From an uncultured Cohaesibacter sp. (GTDB lineage: Bacteria; Pseudomonadota; Alphaproteobacteria; Rhizobiales; Cohaesibacteraceae): a stretch of 64,000 nt of DNA. The position numbers were made by a program, and so were the translations under genes. Positions 29,449 to 41,453 of this stretch are shown here, one piece after another. Position 1 is the stretch's first letter, and every line of letters begins with the position of its first letter. The stretch spans positions 176,431 to 240,430 of the forward strand of contig NZ_OY759851.1 in NCBI RefSeq assembly GCF_963662805.1, given 5' to 3'. The notes beneath the pieces were generated by a model that worked only from the letters and a program-made list of their open reading frames with translations, ran no database searches and was not told the origin of the DNA.

Positions 29449-29496
29449 TGCGCATGACAAAAGACAGACTGGAGAGGCGCTAAGGTGGGAGAGCAA

Positions 29497-30162
29497 ATGC
29501 CACTCAGCCTGCCGCACGAGACGGCCATGGGGCGGGAAGATTTCCTGCGCGGGCCATCCAATGCGGCGGCGCTCGACATGATCGACCTATGGCCGGATTG
29601 GCCGTCCTTCTGGCTGCTTCTGGCCGGACCTGTCGGGGCAGGCAAATCCCATCTGGCGAGTATCTGGGCCGAGCGCAGCAACGCCCGCGTCCTGTCACTC
29701 AACGAGCTTAATCACAGTGACCCAACCCGACTGGTGACGGATGGGGCGGTGGTTCTGGAAGATGCGGACGGGTTAGAACGGGACGACACGGCGCTGTTCC
29801 ATCTGCTCAATGCAGCACGCGAGGCGCGGGCCTATGTGCTCATCACCGCCAGAAGCTGGCCCGACGGTTGGGGGGTGACGCTGCCCGACCTGATGTCGCG
29901 ATTGCGCCTGACCACGCCGCTCGAGATCTTCGAGCCAGACGACGAGCTGTTGCGCTCGGTGCTCGTCAAGCTTTTTGCCGACCGCCAGCTTGCTCCGGAC
30001 CCGAGCGTGATCGAATATATCGTCTTGCGCATGGAACGTTCGATTGCTGCCGCTCTCCGGGTGGTTGATGCCATCGACCGTGAGGCTCTGGCGCGACGCA
30101 GAACCATCACGCGCCCCTTTGTTGCGGCGGTGATGAAGGAGCTCGATGAGGGGACTTTGTGA
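29497..30162 (+). CDS. hdaA: DnaA-like regulator HdaA
   Basis: A 221-residue AAA+ protein resembling DnaA domain III without the DNA-binding domain. It has the P-loop LAGPVGAGKSHLASIW, a degenerate Walker B (GAVVLEDADGLE) and sensor region DLMSRLRLTTPLEIFEPDDE. In Caulobacter the homologue stimulates DnaA-ATP hydrolysis with the clamp to prevent over-initiation. ATG 29497 has GGGAG close upstream; GTG 29485 (GAGAGG) is an alternative start. The location between an AI-2E transporter and ppk is typical for alphaproteobacterial hdaA. Confidence 0.88.
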   Translation: MPLSLPHETAMGREDFLRGPSNAAALDMIDLWPDWPSFWLLLAGPVGAGKSHLASIWAERSNARVLSLNELNHSDPTRLVTDGAVVLEDADGLERDDTALFHLLNAAREARAYVLITARSWPDGWGVTLPDLMSRLRLTTPLEIFEPDDELLRSVLVKLFADRQLAPDPSVIEYIVLRMERSIAAALRVVDAIDREALARRRTITRPFVAAVMKELDEGTL

Positions 30163-30640
30163 GACTTCTCAGCTTTGTCTTCCCTTGTTCACTTCGGTTT
30201 GTTCTTTCGTTTTCCTTGTGAATATCGAAGGACTGGGTACTCCGGAAATCTCATTTTATTTCATGGATTTAACCAAGAGACTGCCCTTTGCAGGGAATCT
30301 CTGGTATGACTGAGATAATTTGTGGCATCCGTCATATGAATGCTATTGTGCTGGTGTAATGGCTGATTTTTGATGCCGGGATTGGACGGTGGCGACAAAA
30401 GGGGGGGCTTAGCGTTGTATGTGCGGCTTGTGGTTCCTCTTGCGCGACCATATCGGAGCCTGTTCTGGCATGAAGGACCGGAGCGCCAAGGTGTCTGGTC
30501 CGGCACACTATTCGTACCCTGCTGCGACGGGACCCATTCGGGGCGATAGCGCGCGGGGATTGGACGGCACACGAGAACCGGTCCGATATGGCGCGACGCC
30601 AGACGGGCTGTCGGTTCCTCACAGCGACGGGCAAGGCTTT
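30163..30640. other. Upstream region of ppk
   Basis: A 478-bp region. The ppk frame stays open back to 30419, but that stretch (starting MCGLWFLLRDHIGACSG) is compositionally unlike Ppk and I regard it as non-coding. The first 150 bp are AT-rich and probably hold the promoter. No hairpin terminator with a clear T-run follows hdaA. Confidence 0.5.
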
Positions 30641-32896
<2,256 letters not shown>

Positions 32897-34466
32897 ATAC
32901 GAGCTCGATAAATTCAGGAATCAGGGCCGGATCTCTGGATCCGACCCCGTCGCCGTCATTGATATCGGGTCCAACTCGGTGCGTCTCGTCATGTATGAGC
33001 GCGAGTCGCGGGCACCGATCCCCATGTACAACGAAAAGCAGCTGTGCGGCCTTGGCAAAGGGGTCGCCCTCACTGGCATGCTCGACGAGAACTCCGTCTC
33101 CTGTGCCTTGAGGGCGCTCAGGCGCTTTCGGTTCATGGTCGATCATGCAGGTGTTGGCACGCTCTATGTGCTGGCGACCGCTGCTGCTCGCGATGCCGAC
33201 AATGGGCCGGAGTTCATTGCCAATGTAGAGGAGATCTGCGGCGTTGCTCCGTTGGTCTTGAGCGGCGAGGAAGAAGCTCAGAAGTCGGCGATGGGCGTGG
33301 TCTCGGCCATACTCGATCCTGATGGGGTTGTCGGCGATCTAGGTGGCGGCAGCCTTGAGGTTATCACCGTCAAGGGCAAGGAGCTCGGCAAGGGCTACAC
33401 CTATCCGCTCGGAGGGCTGCGCATTCAGGATACTTCCGGAGGATCCATCAAGCAGGCGCAGAAGATTGCCAAGTCCGAGCTGGCTGAGTCGGTCGCACTC
33501 GACAAGTTGGAGGGCAAGACTTTCTATGCGGTTGGCGGCACATGGCGTGCCCTTGGCAAGCTCCACATGGCCTCCGTCGGTTACCCGCTCAATGTGATGC
33601 ATCATTACGAAATCGATGCGGAAGAGGCGATTGAATTCTGCGGTCAGTGCATGAGTGGCGAGATCGAGGATTTCTCCGGCATCAGCGCCGTTTCCAAGGC
33701 GCGCCGGGCGCTGTTGCCCTATGGCGCGGCGGTCCTTCAGGAGGTGCTGAAGCGCGGCAAGCCCCGGCGGGTGATCATTTCGTCGCTCGGGGTGCGCGAA
33801 GGCCATCTCTATGAACAATTGCCTCAAGAGGTGCAGGATCAGGATCCTTTGCTGGTGGCCTGTGAGGAATTGTGCGTCTTGCGGTCTCGTGCTCCGGCCT
33901 ATGCCCATGAGCTCGCGGATTGGCTCGATGATGTGTTCGATACGCTGGAGATCGACGAGGACAGTTATGAACGGCGGCTGCGGCGTGCGGCTTGTCTCTT
34001 GGCTGATATAGGTTGGCGGGCCCATCCGGACTATCGCGGCACGCAAAGTCTCAACATCATTGCCCATGGATCCTTTATCGGTATCGATCATCCCGGTCGG
34101 GCCTATCTGGCCATGTCGAACTATTTCCGCCATGAGGGCCTGTCGGGGTCGAACATGAGCCTTCGGATGCGCGATGTGAGCAGTCTTCACCTGCGAACCT
34201 TGGCGCGTGTGACCGGTGCGGCCTTGCGGCTGGCCCACGTCGCTGTCGGGGAATTACCCGGTATTCTGCCGCGATTGGCAGTGTCGCTCGAAGAGGATGT
34301 GGTGACACTGACGATCCCGCCGGAGCTGAAAATGCTGCGCCATGACAAGCTGGAGCGCCGGTTCAACAGTTTCGTGCGGTTGCTCGGATTTGACGGGCGG
34401 GTTGAAAGCTGACAGAGACTGGTGTCTTGTTGATGTGATTCTTCAGCTCCGGAAGCAAGAGACAAT

Positions 34467-35159
34467 ATGAGCGAGACGATCAAGACAAAAGAAACCTGGA
34501 CGGTCGTGCATGGCCGCGCGATCCACGGAGGCGCGGGGCAGGGGGACGCGGCATCCGCCACGGACTGCTACCATGACCGTGCCCCTTACGGCGAATATAT
34601 CCTCTATGCCGCGAGTGATCCCGGCTCATTTGTCGATGGCAAGATCACGATTTCCGACTATCGCTATCTGGTCGAAGTCCGGGTGACGTTTGAGGACGAC
34701 CTCGTGGCCGATGGCGAGGACGATATCGGCTGGTGTCAGTCCGATTATGAGGAAATGGGGGACGCATTCGTACGGCAGGTCTGGCCGAGCTGGCAGGATG
34801 TCACCCTTGGCGAGGTCGCTGGCGACATCTTCCCCGAAGGTCAGGACTATGTCATGGCCAAGAGCGTGCTCGGTGTCGGTGAAGACAGCGCCAGTTGGGT
34901 CGAGGTCACCCGCATCGAGGCGGATCAGCCAGCCGAGATGGCGATTTGTTACAGCGCCATCGATCAGGATCGGCTGCTCGAAGTTCGCGCTGTGCTGAAG
35001 GACCCGAGCGTGTCTGTCGCGGTGATTTCCGAAATGTGGGACGCGCTGGTCGACCGCTATCATGCTCTTCCCTATGAGAAGCTCACCGGCGCCGAGCGGG
35101 TCGAGTTCGAGGACGAAAGCGACCTTGACGTAATTGGGGATTTCTCAGACGAACGCTAG
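34467..35159 (+). CDS. Hypothetical acidic protein
   Basis: A 230-residue protein I do not recognise. It starts MSETIKTKETWTVVHG 54 bp after ppx with a GA-rich ribosome-binding region and has no signal peptide or membrane segment. It is strongly acidic, with several Asp/Glu clusters (FEDDLVADGEDDIGW, ESDLDVIGDFSDER at the C-terminus), and has only two Cys. Beta-rich segments alternate with turns. Its position directly after ppk-ppx suggests co-transcription, but no function follows from that. Confidence 0.75.
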   Translation: MSETIKTKETWTVVHGRAIHGGAGQGDAASATDCYHDRAPYGEYILYAASDPGSFVDGKITISDYRYLVEVRVTFEDDLVADGEDDIGWCQSDYEEMGDAFVRQVWPSWQDVTLGEVAGDIFPEGQDYVMAKSVLGVGEDSASWVEVTRIEADQPAEMAICYSAIDQDRLLEVRAVLKDPSVSVAVISEMWDALVDRYHALPYEKLTGAERVEFEDESDLDVIGDFSDER

Positions 35160-35215
35160 GCCGAATGGCTTTTCAAAATTGATGGAAAGAAGCTTTTTGG
35201 GCAAACGAAAGACAG

Positions 35216-35238
35216 GAATTGGCCCCTTCGGGCCAATG
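35216..35238 (-). terminator. GC-rich hairpin downstream of rnd
   Basis: TTGGCCC and GGGCCAA form a stem with a short loop just past the rnd stop on the minus strand. The following bases are pyrimidine-rich but lack an unbroken T tract, so this is a weak or bidirectional terminator between two convergent genes. Confidence 0.4.
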
Positions 35239-35244
35239 GTTCCG

Positions 35245-36534
35245 TCATTCCTGTTCCAGCGAGGCGCTCTGGCCGTTGGGCTGGATTACAGTATTCTGCG
35301 CCACCGAATTCTGCGGTGCAGAGGATTGGCGCTTCGGCTTGCGACTGCGTTTTGCCGAGGCTTTCTTGACCGGCGGCACGGGTGCTTCGCACTCGATCAC
35401 GCCGACTTTTTTGCCTTCGAGCCTTAGTGCCATCTCACCCGTCTTGACCTTGAGGGCATATTGACCGAACAGCTCTCGCCGCCAGCCATTGAGGGCAGGA
35501 ACATCGGCATCATCGCTACAGGCGATCTTTTCCAGATCATCGACCGTCGCAATGACCTTGGCCGCAACGCCGTGGCGCTCGGAGGTCAGTTTGAGCAGCA
35601 CTTTCATCAGGTCGACCGCAGCTCCTGATCCTTCGGGTTGGGACTTGCCTTTGGGAACATCGGGGAGTTCGTCATTCGGCAAAGCGGCAACTTCGTGCAT
35701 CAGGGCGAGGATTTCCACGCCGGGCTTGGAACGCTCATATCCCTTGGAGATAGACCTCAAGGCCGACAGCGCTTCCGGGGTCTGCGGCAACTGAACGGCA
35801 AGTTCGAAGATCGCTTCGTCCTTCATGATCCGGTTGCGCGGTACGTCCCGTGTCTGGGCTTCGGTTTCTCGCCAACCGGCGAGTTTTTTCAGGGCAGCAA
35901 ACTCGCGAGGCTTGCGGATGCGCAATTTCATGCGCTTCCAGGCATTCACGGGTTCGGTGTGATAGGTGTCCTTGGAGGTGAGGATCTTCATCTCCTCCTG
36001 CACCCAGCTCGTGCGCTGCTGCTCATCAAGGTTGGCCTTGAGGGCGTGGTAGACGTCGCGCAAATGGGTGACGTCGGCGAGCGCATAGTTGAGCTGTTTC
36101 TCGGTCAACGGACGACGGGACCAGTCGGTATAGCGATGGGATTTGTCGATACGATGGCCGGTGAGTCGGTGGACGAGCTGGTCATAGGAGATGGAATCCC
36201 CAAAGCCGCAAACCATTGCGGCGACCTGGCTGTCAAAGATCGGGGCAGGGATGAGCCTGCCCAAATGATAGATGATTTCGATGTCCTGACGGCCAGCGTG
36301 GAAGACCTTGACGACGGATTCGTCGGCCATCAACTCGAAGAAAGGCCCCAGATCAAGGCCGTCTGCCAGTGGATCGATCAGAACAGCAAGGTCCGGCCCT
36401 GCCATCTGAATCAGGCACAGCTTTGGCCAGTAGGTCGTTTCGCGCAGGAATTCCGTATCGACCGTTACATACGGGTGTTCGGCGAAGCTTTTGCAGGCGT
36501 CTGCCAGATCGGCAGTGGTCGTGATTGTTTTCAT
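35245..36534 (-). CDS. rnd: Ribonuclease D
   Basis: A 3'-5' exoribonuclease of the DEDD group acting in tRNA and RNA 3'-end trimming. The 429 residues start MKTITTTADL. Catalytic acids are visible in VTVDTEFLRETTYW, VKVFHAGRQDIEII, ICD segment FDSQVAAMVCGFGDSISYDQL and YALADVTHLRDVY (DEDDy Tyr). An HRDC domain lies around IMKDEAIFELAVQLP. A low-complexity tail of about 45 residues (KKASAKRSRKPKRQS and a Gln/Asn/Ser stretch) extends beyond the usual 380 residues. It is divergent from aspS. Confidence 0.93.
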   Translation of the reverse strand: MKTITTTADLADACKSFAEHPYVTVDTEFLRETTYWPKLCLIQMAGPDLAVLIDPLADGLDLGPFFELMADESVVKVFHAGRQDIEIIYHLGRLIPAPIFDSQVAAMVCGFGDSISYDQLVHRLTGHRIDKSHRYTDWSRRPLTEKQLNYALADVTHLRDVYHALKANLDEQQRTSWVQEEMKILTSKDTYHTEPVNAWKRMKLRIRKPREFAALKKLAGWRETEAQTRDVPRNRIMKDEAIFELAVQLPQTPEALSALRSISKGYERSKPGVEILALMHEVAALPNDELPDVPKGKSQPEGSGAAVDLMKVLLKLTSERHGVAAKVIATVDDLEKIACSDDADVPALNGWRRELFGQYALKVKTGEMALRLEGKKVGVIECEAPVPPVKKASAKRSRKPKRQSSAPQNSVAQNTVIQPNGQSASLEQE

Positions 36535-36750
36535 TGCTAATTCGCTTATATAGAACAATTCTCGGCTTGTCGCCCACTCTTTGTGCCAATTCCGGTCCAA
36601 ATGGGGATTTCCTATGTCCGTCAAGTCCGAATTCCAACTCTCGGCAATTCTGCGCATTCGCGCAAGCGCTTAAATGGTCATTTCCCGCATGGAGAAGCCG
36701 TGCGAGTTGGGCATAAATCGGGAAAAGTGCTCTCATTGCTGCCGATTGGC

Positions 36751-36779
36751 TTGACACCTTGAAATGCAAATAGCAGGGT
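36751..36779 (+). promoter_or_regulatory. Candidate promoter for aspS
   Basis: A perfect TTGACA is followed 17 bp later by CAGGGT, a poor -10 box, with TAG just before it. The -35 quality and the position upstream of aspS are the only support. Confidence 0.35.
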
Positions 36780-36794
36780 CCGCGCAGACTGTTC

Positions 36795-36828
36795 AATGGG
36801 CGGGCGTTGTGGCGCTTTTCCGCCCATT
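36795..36828 (+). repeat. Inverted repeat in the aspS leader
   Basis: AATGGGCGG (36795-36803) pairs perfectly with CCGCCCATT (36820-36828) around a 16-nt loop. No T-run follows, so it is not a standard terminator. It lies about 130 bp before the aspS start. Confidence 0.6.
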
Positions 36829-36960
36829 TATCGTTGAAAACGACAGGATGGCGCTCTATTAAGAGCATGCCGCTCAGTCGGTTCGAAGTTTCATTGGAGT
36901 GGAAATGCCCCCGGTCATGGCGACCTCGCGTGCATCCGCTCAAGCATCAGGGTTCTGTTC

Positions 36961-38742
36961 ATGCATCCTTATCGCAGCCATACCTGTGGCGACCTCCGCG
37001 AAAGCCATGTGGGCGAAACGGTTCGCCTTTCCGGTTGGGTACACCGGGTTCGCGACCACGGCGGTCTTCTGTTTATCGATTTGCGCGACCAGTATGGTCT
37101 CACCCAGGTCGTGGCCGATCCTGATTCTCCTGCCTTTGCCGATGCCGAAAAGGTGCGCGGCGAATGGTGCATCAGAATCGAGGGTGAGGTTAAGGCGCGC
37201 AGCGCTGAGGCCGTCAACGACAACCTGCCGACCGGCGCCATCGAGATCTTCATCTCGAAACTCGACGTGCTGGGCTCTTCCAAGGAACTGCCGCTGCCGG
37301 TCTTCGGCGAGCCGGATTATCCGGAAGACACCCGCCTCAAGTATCGCTTCCTCGATCTGCGTCGTGAAACGATCCATGGCAACATCGTCAAGCGCTCGAA
37401 GATCATCGCGTCGGCCCGCCGCCGCATGAACGAAATCGGCTTCAACGAATTCCAGACCCCGATTCTGGCGGCATCCTCTCCGGAAGGCGCACGCGACTAT
37501 CTGGTTCCGTCCCGTATCCATCCGGGCAAGTTCTATGCCCTGCCGCAGGCCCCTCAGCAGTTCAAGCAGCTGTTGATGATTGCCGGGTTCGACAAGTATT
37601 TTCAGGTTGCTCCCTGCTTCCGCGATGAAGACCCACGTGCAGACCGTCTGCCGGGCGAGTTCTACCAGCTCGATCTGGAAATGAGCTTTGTCGAACAGGA
37701 TGACGTGCTCAACACCATGGAGCCGGTCATTCGTGGCCTGTTCGAAGAATTTGCTGACGGTAAGCCGGTGACGCAGGACTTCCCTCGTATTCCGTACAAG
37801 GAAGCGCTGCGCAAATATGGCTCCGACAAGCCGGACCTGCGTATTCCGATCGTCATGGAAGAGGTCTCCGATCATTTCCGCGGTTCGGGCTTCAAGATCT
37901 TCGCCCGCATGCTGGAAGAAAGCCACAATGAAGTCTGGGGCATTCCGGCCAAAACCGGTGGCTCGCGTACCTTCTGCGACCGCATGAACAGCTGGGCCCA
38001 GAGCGAAGGCCAGCCCGGCCTTGGCTATATCTTCTGGCGCAAGAATGACGACGGCACCATGGAAGGCGCTGGTCCGCTGGCCAAGAACATTGGCCCGGAA
38101 CGCACCGAAGCCATCCGCGTCCAGCTCGGCCTCGATGCTGGGGATGCCTGCTTCTTCATTGCTGGCGATCCGAAGAAATTCTATGACTTTGCAGGTAAGG
38201 CCCGTAACCGCGCCGGTGAGGAACTCAATCTCATTGATCGCGACCGGTTCGAGCTGTGCTGGATCGTCGACTTCCCGATGTATGAGTGGAACGACGACGA
38301 AGAGAAGGTTGATTTCTGTCACAACCCCTTCTCGATGCCCAAAGGCGCTCTAGAAGGGCTGGAAAATACCGATCCGCTCGAACTCGACGCCTATCAGTAT
38401 GACGTGGTCTGCAACGGCTATGAAATCGGTTCCGGTGCGATCCGTAACCACGATATCGAAGTGATGAAGAAAGCCTTCGAAATCGCCGGTTACAGCGAAG
38501 AGGTTCTGCAGGATCGCTTTGGCGGCATGTATCGTGCCTTCCAGTATGGCGCGCCTCCGCATGGTGGCATGGCAGCGGGGCTTGACCGCATCATCATGTT
38601 GCTCTGTGGCACGCCAAACCTGCGCGAAATCACGCTGTTCCCGATGAACCAGCAGGCCGAGGATCTCCTGATGGGCGCTCCGAGCAGCCCGACCAACCAG
38701 CAGCTCCGCGAATTGCATCTTCGTCTTAATCTTCCGGAATAA
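36961..38742 (+). CDS. aspS: Aspartyl-tRNA synthetase (Asp/Asx type)
   Basis: Charges tRNA-Asp. The 593 residues contain the N-terminal OB-fold anticodon-binding domain (RLSGWVHRVRDHGGLLFIDLRDQYG), class II motif 2 (FRDEDPRADRLPGEFYQLDLEMSF), the bacterial GAD insertion domain and motif 3 (GGMAAGLDRIIMLLCG). Organisms lacking AsnRS use such enzymes as non-discriminating forms; that cannot be decided here. A strong terminator follows the gene. Confidence 0.97.
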   Translation: MHPYRSHTCGDLRESHVGETVRLSGWVHRVRDHGGLLFIDLRDQYGLTQVVADPDSPAFADAEKVRGEWCIRIEGEVKARSAEAVNDNLPTGAIEIFISKLDVLGSSKELPLPVFGEPDYPEDTRLKYRFLDLRRETIHGNIVKRSKIIASARRRMNEIGFNEFQTPILAASSPEGARDYLVPSRIHPGKFYALPQAPQQFKQLLMIAGFDKYFQVAPCFRDEDPRADRLPGEFYQLDLEMSFVEQDDVLNTMEPVIRGLFEEFADGKPVTQDFPRIPYKEALRKYGSDKPDLRIPIVMEEVSDHFRGSGFKIFARMLEESHNEVWGIPAKTGGSRTFCDRMNSWAQSEGQPGLGYIFWRKNDDGTMEGAGPLAKNIGPERTEAIRVQLGLDAGDACFFIAGDPKKFYDFAGKARNRAGEELNLIDRDRFELCWIVDFPMYEWNDDEEKVDFCHNPFSMPKGALEGLENTDPLELDAYQYDVVCNGYEIGSGAIRNHDIEVMKKAFEIAGYSEEVLQDRFGGMYRAFQYGAPPHGGMAAGLDRIIMLLCGTPNLREITLFPMNQQAEDLLMGAPSSPTNQQLRELHLRLNLPE

Positions 38743-38773
38743 GACTTTATTGCAAATATTTGAATGTAAAGAA

Positions 38774-38804
38774 AAGGCGGCCCGTTGAAGAGCCGCCTTT
38801 TTTG
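38774..38804 (+). terminator. Bidirectional terminator between aspS and the convergent unknown gene
   Basis: AAGGCGGC and GCCGCCTT form an 8-bp stem, flanked by an A-rich left side and a T6 right side, so it can work on both strands. Confidence 0.8.
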
Positions 38805-38839
38805 TGTCTGGCAAAAATCGGGAATGAACCCGATTTCGA

Positions 38840-41028
38840 TTAATCCTGATTGGCCGATACGCCGATGTTCAACAGGTCCGGAATGGGAGCTCGGGTCCTG
38901 AGACATCGTGCCCATGATCTCGCCAAAGGCAACGGGTGCGCCTGGATTGAGAACGATCTTCAGGCTGTTCGGATCGGTGAGGAAGCTGCGCACTTCGTCT
39001 GCCACCATTTGCGCAAAGGCCGGTTTGGTGAAGGCCGACAGGGTTGCCTGCAACTGGCTTGGAGCAAATTCCCGCACCTGTTCGGGACCCATGCCTGCGG
39101 TGCTGCCCGCAAGATCAATGAGCGTGTCGAGGCCACCAAGGTTGCTCAAGGTGAGGGCGGAGGGAAGGATCGTGCCCGTGAAGGCCGCAGCTTGCGCGGA
39201 CTCGGGATCTTCCAGATAACCTCGAATGATGCCGCCAATGGCGAGCGAGCCGTTCAGACGGCCGATCTGTTCGAGCCGGATGTCGAGCGGGTCGATCTTG
39301 ACGCTTTGGCTTTCTTCGTCCCATTCCGCCGTGATGTCTTCGCTGACGGTCAGTTCATCAAGGCTCAATTGCGTCATCAACACGTTGAGCAGTGGATGGG
39401 AGAGCAGGGACTTGGAGATTTTCAGCTCTTCGATTTGGGTGGACAGCAATCCGGGGATGGCAAGGCCTTTGCGCTTCATGCCCGTCTTGAGGGATTTCAG
39501 GCTGACCTCGTTGGACATGGCGTCTTGGTAGGAGAGATCCTCGATTGCGATGTCATAGCCTTCCGGCGCAATCTTCATGGTTTCTGCCGGTGTGGGCTCC
39601 TGACCCTCGATGCTGCGCAGGAAGAAGGCTTCCACATCGGGATAGTCGGCAAATTCGAGATTTTCGAGCGCGACCCGCCCGAGCGAGAGGTTGACCGACG
39701 GCGGGCCGACATAGGTCAGGCCCGTGAAGGAGGCCTCGTCCATGCCCTTGCCGCTGAAGTTCGACATGCGCAGACCGTCGATGTTGAGCGAAACCGACTG
39801 GCCCTTAAAATTGCCTTCGGGAATGGTGCCGGTCAGTTTGATGGCGCCATTTTCTGACAGGCCGAGCTTGACGCCGCGCAGGAGATCAAAGAAGGCGCGC
39901 ACGAGCTTCTGCTGCTCTTCCTTGGGCATGTTGTCCGGAGACTGCTTACTGGCAATCATCTGGTCGATGAGCGGGACGAAGTGGGTTTCGGGCTGCTTCA
40001 GCGAGAAATCCTTCATCACCGATGGCTCGATGCTGAATTCGAACGTGTCATTTGCTTTGAGGCTGATCGTGCCGGTGTTGACTTGTTTGAGCACCATGGC
40101 CGCGTCATCGGGTTTGGGTGCATTCGGGTCGAAGGCTGCCCAGGAGTGCGGCGATGTCGTAGCCCTGATAGGTCGTCTTGCCGACTTCGTAGGTCAGCTT
40201 TTCCGGGATCTCGTCCAGAGCAGTCTCGGAGCCTTCTTCCTTGTTGGCTTCAGCCGCCATCATGTCCTTGAGCAGCATCTCGCCCTTCTGATGGTCGATC
40301 TGATAGCTTGCGATCTTGCCGTTCTGAAGATCCGTCAGGGTCAACGGCCCCATTTCGGTTTCTTCCATCACGGTGCCATCACCGGCGAGCTGGGTGGTCT
40401 GATATCCGGCGGAGGTGTATTTGCCCATGACCGGTTTCAACAGCAAGGGGCGAATATAGTCCATGACGCTGCCAATCGGGCGCGATGGTGCGACCTTGAA
40501 TTCGCCAAGGAAGGGCTGAAAGCCGTTTTCCATGACGTCCTTGCCGAGCGCTTTTGCCTTGATTGACAGGTCGTTGTCTTCGCCATCCATGTCAATCCGG
40601 ACGAGGATCTGCTGACCCTCATAGGTCATTCTGTCGTAGGAAACGCCATCGAGCTCCATGCGCATGCCGGTTGCGGTGAGCGTTGGTACCGTCATGGTTA
40701 CAACGATGTGGGCGTCGTCGCTCGGAGCAATCGCAGGCGGCTGAGATTCGGTGTCCGTGACGCTGCTCTGTCGGGTTTTGGGAGAAAGGCTGTCATCAAG
40801 CTTTGCGAGGCTGCCGGGAATGGTCCAGTCCAGTTTGTAGGTCACATTCTGGGCGGTAAGGATGTCTCCGTTTTCCTGATAGTGGGTCGAACCCACCTCA
40901 ACGGTGAACAGGCCGGTGTCGTTGAGATCCTTGATGGCCGCTGCAAAGGCCTCCTCTGCTCCACTCTGGGCATGCGCAAGGGATGTTGAGAGTAAAATGA
41001 GCGAAAGGGTCAGGCTTTGGCGTTTCAT
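38840..41028 (-). CDS. Large secreted hypothetical protein; two apparent frameshifts
   Basis: I do not recognise the family. The Met at 41028 starts a signal peptide (SLTLSLILLSTSLAHAQS). The mature part has many short beta-type repeats (EVGSTHYQENGDIL, MELDGVSYDRMTYEGQ, LNIDGLRMSNFSGKG, RVALENLEFADYPD) separated by helical stretches, a pattern reminiscent of AsmA- or DUF945-like periplasmic proteins. Removing one base from CCC 40139-40141 joins the halves as LLAAFDPNAPKPDD. Removing one from GGG 38885-38887 gives the ending DLLNIGVSANQD and 728 residues. Uncorrected, the 3' part runs antisense into aspS. Confidence 0.72.
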
Positions 41029-41453
41029 TTGCAATTTGCCTCTTTGAATTTCGAAAGAAATGATCGAACAATGATCATGGTGCGGCCCGAAGCGCGCAGA
41101 GAGTCGTGAAGGTTGCTGCAAAATGTGGCAAGAAGACGCGCAAGTGATCGCAAGAACAGTCTTCCGGCACAGAATTCAGTGTATCTTGTCCGGGCAGTTC
41201 GCCGGTTCTTGATCAGGACTTTGAGATGAAGGGAAGTCTGCTTGCAGCTGTCAGAAAAGGCAATAGGAAGGATGTATCACCGCTAACACGGGGTTATCCC
41301 TTATCGTGAGGGGATCTTCTTCGAGAGAGGGAGAAAGTGCCCTGTTGAAACGATATCGGATTGCCATCTCTGAGGTTTGTTTTTTGTTTGAATCCGTATA
41401 GTTAAAGCAAAATTAGGGGTCTTATCCTATGGTCGGCCTGTAATAAGGGAAGC
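41029..41453. other. Intergenic region upstream of the first EAL gene
   Basis: A 425-bp divergent region. A TATAGT hexamer at 41397-41402 could be a -10 box for the EAL gene but lacks a good -35. I see no gene or RNA here. Confidence 0.45.

Larger units (their letters stand above)
36535..36960. other. Divergent rnd/aspS intergenic region
   Basis: A 426-bp stretch containing a perfect TTGACA box (36751-36756) and an inverted repeat (36795-36828) described separately. Open frames here have no support as genes. Confidence 0.5.

Noticed and set aside
30419..30640. N-terminal extension of Ppk by 74 residues
   Set aside because: Composition is unlike Ppk and there is no good ribosome-binding site; ATG 30641 fits better.
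36940..38322. Long minus-strand open frame opposite aspS
   Set aside because: Antisense shadow of aspS with low-information composition.
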